Below are positions 1 through 5,484 of a stretch of DNA of 8,433 nucleotides, piece after piece. Origin of the DNA: UBA4823 sp034436035. Its GTDB lineage: Bacteria; Chloroflexota; Anaerolineae; Anaerolineales; UBA4823. The stretch lies in the NCBI GenBank assembly GCA_034436035.1, contig DAOTVW010000160.1, positions 1 through 8,433 on the forward strand, read 5' to 3'. Position numbers and translations under genes: made by a program. The notes beneath the pieces were generated by a model. It had not been told where the DNA came from. It worked only from the letters and a program-made list of their open reading frames with translations, and made no database searches. Position 1 is the first letter of the stretch. Each line of letters begins with the position of its first letter.

Positions 1-2
1 AT

Positions 3-287
3 AAAGGAAAATTTTATTTTTCAGTATGGCAATTCCTGAACAGTGAACGACAACGGAAACGAATTCATGATTGGACAGAAGCGGGATTAGCCACCCAAGA
101 TGTGGATGAGAACGATTATTTGTTGGATTGGAAAGAGGGAGGATTTGGCTTTCGTTATGTGCATCATTTTTCCGAAGAGGAATTATGTAAACTAGCACAA
201 CAAAGCGGGTTCGTTGTCCGAAAATCTTTTTACTCTGATGGAAGAGAAGGCAATCTCGCCCTTTATCAAATTTGGGAAGTGATTTAA
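3..287 (+). CDS. Class I SAM-dependent methyltransferase, C-terminal part (5' end outside window)
   Basis: The frame is open from the left window edge to a TAA at 285-287, so about 94 C-terminal residues of a longer protein are visible. The GTG at 102 is not taken as the start, because the upstream codons read sensibly (FYFSVWQFLNSERQRKR). The stretch from about base 147, with RYVHHFSEEEL followed by SGFVV and DGREGNLALYQIW, resembles the C-terminal strands of class I methyltransferases, in particular the RYYHxFxxGEL region of the Trm9/ALKBH8 tRNA-wobble-uridine methyltransferase group. The SAM-binding motifs would lie upstream and cannot be checked. The substrate is therefore unknown, and a generic methyltransferase of unknown specificity is equally possible. 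It is followed by a separate promoter, so it probably closes an upstream transcription unit, although no terminator hairpin is evident after its stop. Confidence 0.6.
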   Translation, partial: KGKFYFSVWQFLNSERQRKRIHDWTEAGLATQDVDENDYLLDWKEGGFGFRYVHHFSEEELCKLAQQSGFVVRKSFYSDGREGNLALYQIWEVI

Positions 288-308
288 ATGGATTTACGAA
301 AAATGAAA

Positions 309-337
309 TTGGAATATGTTCTCGATAATAGTATAAT
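309..337 (+). promoter_or_regulatory. Predicted sigma70-type promoter for the phosphoesterase gene
   Basis: A -35-like TTGGAA (309-314, four of six consensus bases) is separated by exactly 17 bases from a perfect TATAAT (332-337). Transcription would start near 344, giving a leader of about 90 bases before the ATG at 437. It lies in the 149-base gap after the methyltransferase gene. I see no strong hairpin or riboswitch fold in the leader. Predicted from sequence only. Confidence 0.6.
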
Positions 338-436
338 CTGTTTGTTATTTCAGAGAAAGCAGAGTACCCCTGTCTATCGAATTGTGTGGGGAGAGACTGC
401 ACCTCGAATTTGAACCCGAGATAGAATTTCAAATTA

Positions 437-1165
437 ATGCGTGTTCTGGTATTCTCCGATATTCATGCTAACTTAACCGCCTTAGAGAGTGTGCTTTCTG
501 ATGCGGGGGGATTTGACGCGGCCTGGTGTTTAGGGGATATTGTGGGGTACGGCCCTGATCCAAATGAATGTATCGACCGGATTCGTCAATTGCCTAATTT
601 AACCTGTATTGTAGGCAATCATGATGCGGCGGTGCTGGAGTTAATTGAAACGGAAGCATTCAACCATGAGGCAAAAAAGGTGATTTATTGGACGCAATCC
701 GCATTAAACGATGCCAGTTTTCATTTTCTACGACAGTTGCCGCAAAAAGTTGTCATGGATAATATCACTCTGGTGCATGGTAGCCCGCGTCAACCCGTTT
801 GGGAATATCTTTTAGATTCTCAAACCGCTGGAGAAAACTTCCGTTATTTTGATACTGATTTTTGCTTTGTCGGACATACCCACTTGCCATCCCTTTTTTA
901 TTTAGAGGAGGGAGAAACTCAACCTTTTGTCAGCTTGATCTCTGCTGGTCAATCGTTTCAACTCATCCCGCGGTCGATATTAAACCCTGGATCAGTGGGA
1001 CAACCACGTGATCGTGATCCGCGTGCAGCGTATGCGATATTTGACACCGAAACATCACGTTGGGAAAGTCATCGGGTCGTGTATGATATTCTCAGCGTCC
1101 AGGAACGGATGCGCATTGCTGGTTTGCCAGACCGTCATATTCAACGGCTGGCTGGTGGTTGGTGA
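437..1165 (+). CDS. Metallophosphoesterase of the calcineurin-like (YfcE/MJ0936-type) family
   Basis: A 242-residue cytoplasmic protein with the complete metal-ligand set of the calcineurin-like phosphoesterase fold. Visible motifs are SDIHAN (D8, H10), GDIVGYGPDP (D34), GNHD (N61, H62), VHGSP (H114) and GHTH (H147, H149). LNPGSVGQPRDRDP (about 182-195) follows near the C-terminus and is typical of the short single-domain Metallophos_2 proteins. These enzymes bind two divalent metals and hydrolyse phosphomonoesters or phosphodiesters. The physiological substrate is unknown here; cyclic nucleotides, other small phosphodiesters or protein phosphates are possible. There is no signal peptide or membrane segment, and the length is normal for the family. 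The Shine-Dalgarno signal is weak (a CGAG about 16 bases upstream), but the protein begins directly with the first beta strand (MRVLVFSDIH), which supports this start. A promoter at 309-337 precedes it and a hairpin begins at its stop codon. Confidence 0.9.
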   Translation: MRVLVFSDIHANLTALESVLSDAGGFDAAWCLGDIVGYGPDPNECIDRIRQLPNLTCIVGNHDAAVLELIETEAFNHEAKKVIYWTQSALNDASFHFLRQLPQKVVMDNITLVHGSPRQPVWEYLLDSQTAGENFRYFDTDFCFVGHTHLPSLFYLEEGETQPFVSLISAGQSFQLIPRSILNPGSVGQPRDRDPRAAYAIFDTETSRWESHRVVYDILSVQERMRIAGLPDRHIQRLAGGW

Positions 1166-1200
1166 AACGCAGGGAACAAAGAACCTTGCGTTTCGTCTTT
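1164..1200 (+). terminator. Intergenic hairpin, possible weak terminator or attenuator
   Basis: GAAACGCA (1164-1171) is perfectly complementary to TGCGTTTC (1187-1194). Three more pairs (GGG against CCT, one of them G-U) close a 9-base loop, giving a stem of about 11 base pairs. The 3' flank is GTCTTT, a short and interrupted T run, so full Rho-independent termination is uncertain. The left arm overlaps the TGA stop of the phosphoesterase. The next gene starts only 24 bases after the hairpin, with no promoter visible between, so partial readthrough into the lipoprotein gene is likely. Confidence 0.55.
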
Positions 1201-1223
1201 AAAGAAGAAAAGGAGAGAAAAAG

Positions 1224-2219
1224 ATGAAATCAAAAAGCAGAACATATCAAATTTTGTCCACATTGGGGATAATAATGGTGATGGTATCTTTGGTAACCGC
1301 TTGTGCAGCCCGACCAGCAGCCCCGATGGAAAAAACAATCGGTCAATCCGCAGATGTATCCCGGGAAAGTTCAGCCCCAGCCAGCGGTGCCCCGCAGATG
1401 CTGTTACCAGCACCCGAGAGCCAAAATGCTTTCGCAAGTACGCAAGCAAGCAATAGCGATCGCATGGTGATTAAGAATGCAACTCTCACACTGATTGTGA
1501 AGGATCCCGTTCAATCAATGGATGCAATCACACAAATCGCGGAAAAGATGGGCGGGTATGTGGTCTCGGCGAATCTCACACAAACGCAATCGCAAAGCGG
1601 AAAATCTTTGCCACACGCATCGATTACAATCCGTGTTCCAGCTGAGAAGTTGAATGACACCCTAAAAGAAATTAAATTATTATCCCCACAGTTGCCTGAA
1701 AGTGAAAATATTGAGAGCCAGGATATTACAAGTCAATATACTGACCTTGATTCACGACTGCGCAATTTAAAGGATACGGAAGAGCAATTGCGGAAGATAA
1801 TGGATCAAGCTTACTCAACAGAAGATGTATTGAGTGTCTATAATCAATTGACGCAGGTTAGAGAGCAGATTGAGGTGATTGAAGGGCAAATGAAGTACTA
1901 TCGCGAGTCTGCTGCGCTTTCATCCATTAGCACAGAGTTAATCGCTGAAGAGGCAGTCGAACCGTTAAGTATTGCTGGTTGGAAACCGGTTGGAGTGGCT
2001 CGGGATGCTTTGCAAGCCTTGATTAACGCACTGAAATATATTGTGAATATCGTAATTTGGTTGGTGATTTTTATCCTGCCTGTCATCATCGTGCTTTATG
2101 TGGTATTTGTATTTCCTTTAAGTCGGTTCTTCAGGTTTCTTCGAAAACGCCGCAAAATACAAAAAAATCCTCCTTCTACAAATCCACCTGCTTCTGAGTC
2201 CCAACCTCAAGATAAATAA
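1224..2219 (+). CDS. DUF4349-family lipoprotein with C-terminal transmembrane anchor
   Basis: A 331-residue envelope protein of unknown function. Residues 1-26 form a type II signal peptide with lipobox V-T-A-C, so C27 is the predicted lipidated residue. A low-complexity Ala/Pro/Ser linker runs to about residue 75. The globular part, about 80-245, carries the DUF4349-like pattern: MVIKNATLTLIV, a repeated beta/alpha unit ending in ITIRVPAEKL (about 134-143), and SQDITSQYTDLDSRLRNLK (about 165-183). A heptad-rich helix, probably a coiled coil, spans about 171-226. A strong transmembrane helix at about 272-298 is followed by a basic stretch (RFFRFLRKRRK, 301-311) and a Pro/Ser/Gln-rich tail that should face the cytoplasm. 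AGGAG at 1211-1215, 8 bases before the ATG, fixes the start. It lies 58 bases after the phosphoesterase on the same strand and is closed by the strong terminator at 2269. No biochemical role is known to me for this family. Confidence 0.85.
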   Translation: MKSKSRTYQILSTLGIIMVMVSLVTACAARPAAPMEKTIGQSADVSRESSAPASGAPQMLLPAPESQNAFASTQASNSDRMVIKNATLTLIVKDPVQSMDAITQIAEKMGGYVVSANLTQTQSQSGKSLPHASITIRVPAEKLNDTLKEIKLLSPQLPESENIESQDITSQYTDLDSRLRNLKDTEEQLRKIMDQAYSTEDVLSVYNQLTQVREQIEVIEGQMKYYRESAALSSISTELIAEEAVEPLSIAGWKPVGVARDALQALINALKYIVNIVIWLVIFILPVIIVLYVVFVFPLSRFFRFLRKRRKIQKNPPSTNPPASESQPQDK

Positions 2220-2268
2220 GAGAGAGAAAATAATTCATAAAGAATAAACATTGAGCGGAAACGAAAAT

Positions 2269-2304
2269 AAAACCCCCGCAGAGGATCAATCTAGCGGGGG
2301 TTTT
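2269..2304. terminator. Strong bidirectional Rho-independent terminator
   Basis: AAAACCCCCGC (2269-2279) pairs perfectly with GCGGGGGTTTT (2294-2304) around a 14-base loop. The + strand continues TTTTCTTCTC, and the minus strand reads TTTTATTTTCG after the stem, so both directions have a T-rich tail. It ends the DUF4349 gene from the left and the acpS operon from the right. The right arm lies inside acpS, overlapping its stop codon and last codons. Confidence 0.92.
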
Positions 2305-2671
2305 CTTCTCCAATGGCTACTGCAACAGCAGCGGCGATAGCGATGCTGTGACTTAAACTAATAGACCAATTAAATAAGTTTTGGGCTTGGCTTAGCTGAA
2401 GAGCCCGGTTATGAAGGATTAAATAGGGTTGGCGGTGGTCGTCTGAAACAATTTCGATGTCTAACCAACCTACCTCTCCGATTCCGCAGCCTAATGCTTT
2501 CGAAACAGCTTCTTTAGCGGCAAACCGAGCCGCAAGTGATTCGGGTTTATTTCGCGCATCTTCAATTTCTCGTTGTGTAAAGATACGCTGAAGGAAGCGA
2601 TTTCCATAACGGTTCAACGCTGCTTCTATCCGCTCAATTTCGATTAAATCAATGCCAGTACGAATGACCAT
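2291..2671 (-). CDS. acpS: Holo-[acyl-carrier-protein] synthase (AcpS-type 4'-phosphopantetheinyl transferase)
   Basis: A 126-residue cytoplasmic enzyme, the usual AcpS length. It transfers the 4'-phosphopantetheine arm of coenzyme A to the conserved serine of apo-ACP, releasing 3',5'-ADP and producing holo-ACP for fatty-acid synthesis. The N-terminus has GIDLIEIERI (Mg ligand D8). The family signature is LAARFAAKEAVSKALG (46-61), containing the second acidic ligand E54 and K58. A C-terminal ISLSHSIAIAAAVAVA (about 104-119) forms the closing strand. It is the third gene of a leftward operon, starting 11 bases after the stop of the M16-like gene. No clear Shine-Dalgarno sequence precedes the ATG, suggesting translational coupling to the gene upstream. 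The final codons (EENPR-stop) form the right arm of the bidirectional terminator. Confidence 0.95.
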   Translation of the reverse strand: MVIRTGIDLIEIERIEAALNRYGNRFLQRIFTQREIEDARNKPESLAARFAAKEAVSKALGCGIGEVGWLDIEIVSDDHRQPYLILHNRALQLSQAQNLFNWSISLSHSIAIAAAVAVAIGEENPR

Positions 2672-2682
2672 CTGGATAATTT

Positions 2683-4002
2683 TTATTCAAGGCTGCCAGC
2701 CGCGACAATCGCCAAGCGATTCGGGTCAAGATAACGTTGGGCGGTTTCTAAAATTTGGTCGACAGTGACAGATCGAACCAGATCCTCATATTGGAGGTAA
2801 TAATCCAATCCAAGATCGAACCGTTCCAGGTTACTTATCGCATAGGCTACACCCATGTTTGACTCAAGGGAGATAGGTAACCGACCGATAAAATTAGCCT
2901 GGCTATCTTCCAATTCTTCCTGCGTCACTTTTTCGGTTACGAAGCGGCGGATTTCGCGAATGATTAAATCGATTGCTTTTTGCATGTTCTGCGGTGCAAC
3001 CCCGGCTGCAACGACCCAGCTCCCTGGACCGACACCAGCGCTTAGACTGGAATAAGCATAATAAGCTAAGCCTTCTTTTTCGCGGACGATATCCCCAATC
3101 CGACCCATTAAACCAAATTGGCCCAAGATACTATTTCCCAATGCGGCAGACATATAATCGGGTGATTTTCGATGGGGACCGATGGATCCGATGATTAAAT
3201 CCACTTGCGATTTACCGGCGATATTAACCTTTTTTAGTATTGTTTCATTCATTGGGGATAGCGCTGGTAACTCGATCGGAGGAGCTTGGTGAGGGTTTTC
3301 CCATGACGAGAAATAATTTGCGATGGTTTCCACCGCTTTTTGCGGTGCAATGGCGCCGACGACGACGATCACCATACCTCGCGGACCATAATGTTTTTGT
3401 TGGAATTGTTTAATATCTTCTATCGTGATATTTTGGATTGTTTCGATGTAACCCTCTTCGGGTCGGCTGTAGGGGTGATGGTCAAATACAATTTGATCAA
3501 AGGTGAGGGAAGCCATCTCGGCAGTATCTTGAGACCGCAAGATTAAATTGGTGATAAGTTGCGCTCGTTTACGCTCGACATGCTCAGTGGGAAATTCGGG
3601 CTTTTGAATAGCACTGCTAAACAATTGGATGAGCATTTCGAAGTCTTCTGCGAGGCAACGGCCACCAAAGCTGGTGACATGAGTGCCACCCTCGAAGTTG
3701 AGATTGGCGGCAGCGGATTCGAGTTTCTCATAAATGGTTTGGTAATCGAAGTCTTGGGTTCCAAGTAAGAGTGAAGCTGCAGTAAAGTTCGCCAATCCGA
3801 GTTTATCCTCTGGATCAAGAAGGCTGCCTGCTTGAATGAATCCGTTGAAAACAATCGAAGGGCTATTGAAGTTTGGTCGAACAAGAATGACAATCCCGTT
3901 GGGGAGTTCCACACGGGTGATATCCGCCGCGCTGGGCAGAGATTTATGACTCGGGGAGAATGAAGTTGGTGGATGTGTCATTTTATTGGTCACTTTCGGC
4001 AT
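2683..4002 (-). CDS. Non-catalytic M16-family peptidase subunit (lacks HXXEH; keeps R/Y pair)
   Basis: A 439-residue M16 (pitrilysin/processing-peptidase) protein with the two-repeat architecture of M16B. Repeat 1 is about 25-225 and repeat 2 about 255-439. Where catalytic homologues have HXXEH, this one reads GLANFTAASLLLGT (69-82), so the zinc-binding H, E and H are replaced by N72, A75 and A76 and no zinc site is expected. The second repeat keeps VREKEGLAYYAYSS (306-319), whose R307 and Y314 match the arginine/tyrosine pair that holds substrate in non-catalytic partners. The upstream gene encodes the catalytic member, so the two probably form a heterodimer, as known for mitochondrial processing peptidase alpha/beta and bacterial M16B pairs. 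No signal peptide is visible. The start is uncertain: the ATG at 4002 overlaps the upstream gene by 20 bases, while the ATG at 3981 (residue 8) comes one base after that gene's TAA and would give 432 residues. Confidence 0.9.
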   Translation of the reverse strand: MPKVTNKMTHPPTSFSPSHKSLPSAADITRVELPNGIVILVRPNFNSPSIVFNGFIQAGSLLDPEDKLGLANFTAASLLLGTQDFDYQTIYEKLESAAANLNFEGGTHVTSFGGRCLAEDFEMLIQLFSSAIQKPEFPTEHVERKRAQLITNLILRSQDTAEMASLTFDQIVFDHHPYSRPEEGYIETIQNITIEDIKQFQQKHYGPRGMVIVVVGAIAPQKAVETIANYFSSWENPHQAPPIELPALSPMNETILKKVNIAGKSQVDLIIGSIGPHRKSPDYMSAALGNSILGQFGLMGRIGDIVREKEGLAYYAYSSLSAGVGPGSWVVAAGVAPQNMQKAIDLIIREIRRFVTEKVTQEELEDSQANFIGRLPISLESNMGVAYAISNLERFDLGLDYYLQYEDLVRSVTVDQILETAQRYLDPNRLAIVAAGSLE

Positions 4003-5293
4003 GGGTTTGGAAAGTTTTCGTAGATTGGGGAATATAAAATCCAGTCACACGGTTTTGCGGGCGCAGATATTTTTGGGCGACTTGTTGAACTTGCTGCGGT
4101 GTTACCTCAGCTAATTGCTCAAGGACATTCAAGTACCATTCATAACTGGCAACCATAGAGGAAAAACCTAACCAAAAGGCTTGATTACTGATGCTCTCTG
4201 TTCCATAAGCAAACAAAGCTCGCGCTTGCTTGATCGCCCGTTCGAGTTCTTCCTTGGTTGGTGGCGTATCCTGAATATGATTAATCTCTTCCTCGATTCG
4301 TTTGAGGACCTCTTGTGGGGTTCTTTCTGGGCGGACAATGCAAGTAATAATATGCAGGAATGGATCAATCGTCGCTCCAACACCACCATGTACGCTGACA
4401 GTCAAATCATTTTCCACTAGCGCGCGATACAACCGTGATGTTTTATTCGAGATGCCACCCCCAAATATGTTGAGGTTGCTTGGCCCTGTCAGCAGGCTAT
4501 CGAGGATAATCAAGGGAATGAAATCGGGATGGGTTGTTTGAGGAATATGATGGGCTAACATGAGAAAAGTTGTGTCATCAGGTCCCTCTACAATCACCCG
4601 TCGTTCTCCCTGCTGAGGCGGTTCGGGACGGTTAAGGCGGGGAGGGTTTGAACCTGCGGGAATGTCTTGGTAAAGTTGTTCGATTTGTTTAAGAATAACC
4701 TCACTTTCGAAATCTCCTGCGAGACTTAAAACCGCATTATTCGGAGTATAGTAAGTGCGGTAGTGCTGGTAAAGGTCATCGCGTTGCATCGTTTGAAGAT
4801 CGGCTAAATCACCAATCACTTCATGATGATACGGGTGAACTCGAAATGCCATTGCTTGAACTTCCTCATTCAAGCGGAAGAGAGGTTCATTCTCATTGCC
4901 TTGGCGTTCAGAGATAACAACGGTTCGTTCTGATTCGACTTCATTCGGATCAAAAAGGCAATTGACCATCCGGTCTGCCTCGAGCTCTAAGGTGAGGCTA
5001 ATTTTATCTGCTGGCATGGTTTCGAAACATGTTGTCCAATCTAGATAAGTCATTGCGTTCCAGGAGCCGCCTTCGCGCGAAATCGCTTTATCTAACATGG
5101 CAGCAGGAAATCGTTCTGTCCCTTTAAACAGGATGTGTTCAATCCAATGGGCGATACCAGTTTTTCCGCTGGGCTCATCGCGAGAACCAACTCGATACCA
5201 AATCCACTGGCTGATAATGGGCGCGGTGTGGATTTCTTTCAGGAGAACTTGTAGTCCATTTGCTAACGTAATATTGGTGATATTTTCAGACAT
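3983..5293 (-). CDS. Zinc-dependent M16-family endopeptidase, catalytic subunit
   Basis: A 436-residue M16B metallopeptidase. GIAHWIEHILFKGT contains the inverted zinc motif H49-W-I-E52-H53. The third ligand fits E129 in RTVVISE, 75 residues after H53, the usual HXXEH-X75-E spacing. TPNNAVLSLAGDF (about 192-204) closes the first repeat, and NKTSRLYRALVEN marks the second. The family cleaves peptides inside a closed two-lobed chamber, and the natural substrate here is unknown. The start at 5293 was chosen because GGAG lies five bases upstream (5299-5302) and the family's first strand begins right after it. An in-frame ATG at 5353 would add 20 residues, but that extension covers the predicted -10 element. 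There is no signal peptide with this start, so it is probably cytoplasmic. It is the first gene of the operon and is followed with overlap or near-contact by its inactive partner, then acpS. Confidence 0.93.
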   Translation of the reverse strand: MSENITNITLANGLQVLLKEIHTAPIISQWIWYRVGSRDEPSGKTGIAHWIEHILFKGTERFPAAMLDKAISREGGSWNAMTYLDWTTCFETMPADKISLTLELEADRMVNCLFDPNEVESERTVVISERQGNENEPLFRLNEEVQAMAFRVHPYHHEVIGDLADLQTMQRDDLYQHYRTYYTPNNAVLSLAGDFESEVILKQIEQLYQDIPAGSNPPRLNRPEPPQQGERRVIVEGPDDTTFLMLAHHIPQTTHPDFIPLIILDSLLTGPSNLNIFGGGISNKTSRLYRALVENDLTVSVHGGVGATIDPFLHIITCIVRPERTPQEVLKRIEEEINHIQDTPPTKEELERAIKQARALFAYGTESISNQAFWLGFSSMVASYEWYLNVLEQLAEVTPQQVQQVAQKYLRPQNRVTGFYIPQSTKTFQTHAESDQ

Positions 5294-5323
5294 ATTGACT
5301 CCATGATATGCATTCGACACTGT

Positions 5324-5353
5324 ATAATACCATGAGAGGAGAATAATCGGCAA
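5324..5353 (-). promoter_or_regulatory. Predicted promoter of the M16-M16-acpS operon
   Basis: On the minus strand TTGCCG (5353-5348) is followed after 18 bases by TATTAT (5329-5324), giving a predicted start near 5317 and a short leader of about 24 bases that contains the GGAG ribosome site. The -35 is a moderate match and the -10 a good one. It would fire away from the promoter at 5372-5400. Confidence 0.5.
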
Positions 5354-5371
5354 TAATCAGGTAATTTTCAC

Positions 5372-5400
5372 TTGTGATTTATATCACACTTGTTTATAAT
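5372..5400 (+). promoter_or_regulatory. Predicted sigma70-type promoter of the flavoprotein gene
   Basis: TTGTGA (5372-5377) and a perfect TATAAT (5395-5400) are separated by 17 bases. Transcription should begin near 5407, giving a leader of about 78 bases. The -35 and spacer are covered by the palindrome at 5373-5388, so a protein bound there would compete with RNA polymerase. Confidence 0.65.
5373..5388. promoter_or_regulatory. CRP/FNR-family-like (or Rex-like) operator palindrome
   Basis: TGTGA (5373-5377), six A/T bases TTTATA, then TCACA (5384-5388): all ten fixed positions of the CRP-type site, with the palindrome extending inward to TGTGAT-N4-ATCACA. It also resembles a Rex site (TTGTGA-N6-TCACAA) but misses the final A and the inner A/T pair. 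It overlaps the -35 of the rightward promoter and is centred about 63 bases upstream of the predicted leftward start, close to the usual class I activator position. Confidence 0.55.
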
Positions 5401-5474
5401 CAATGAGTAAGCATGCAATCTACAAAATAGAGGAAACTCCGGTGGGTCGTTTTACAACCAGTCGAGAGTATCAT

Positions 5475-5480
5475 GGAGGA
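5475..5480 (+). promoter_or_regulatory. Ribosome binding site deciding the flavoprotein start
   Basis: GGAGGA lies immediately before AATT-ATG (start at 5485), a near-perfect Shine-Dalgarno sequence. It lies inside the first codons read from the alternative ATG at 5473, which itself has only a weak GAGAG upstream, so the ATG at 5485 is preferred. Confidence 0.7.
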
Positions 5481-5484
5481 ATTA

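Noticed and set aside
102..287. GTG at 102 as the start of a separate 61-residue protein.
   Set aside because: The frame is open and protein-like all the way to the window edge, and the visible residues look like the C-terminal end of a methyltransferase.
288..413. A 41-codon ORF starting directly after the methyltransferase stop (TAA-ATG), with a possible GGAAG ribosome site, beginning MDLRKMKLEY.
   Set aside because: It contains the predicted promoter of the phosphoesterase gene, has no recognisable protein character, and its only support is position. Treated as chance reading of an intergenic region.
3543..3914. A 123-codon frame on the minus strand inside the inactive M16 gene, and similar long antisense frames at 5922-6260 and 5620-5886.
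   Set aside because: They are out-of-frame or antisense shadows of well-supported genes, with no ribosome sites or recognisable motifs.
5294..5353. Upstream ATG at 5353 for the catalytic M16 gene, which would add a hydrophobic 20-residue extension resembling a weak signal sequence.
   Set aside because: The extension covers the predicted -10 element and has no ribosome site, whereas the ATG at 5293 has GGAG at the right distance.
5430..5450. GAGGAAACTCCGG in the flavoprotein leader resembles the conserved start of RNase P RNA.
   Set aside because: The match is short and imperfect, and the following sequence is a protein-coding gene, leaving no room for the rest of RNase P RNA.
5473..5484. 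ATG at 5473 as the flavoprotein start.
   Set aside because: The GGAGGA immediately downstream is ideally placed for the ATG at 5485, so the first ATG lies within the ribosome site.
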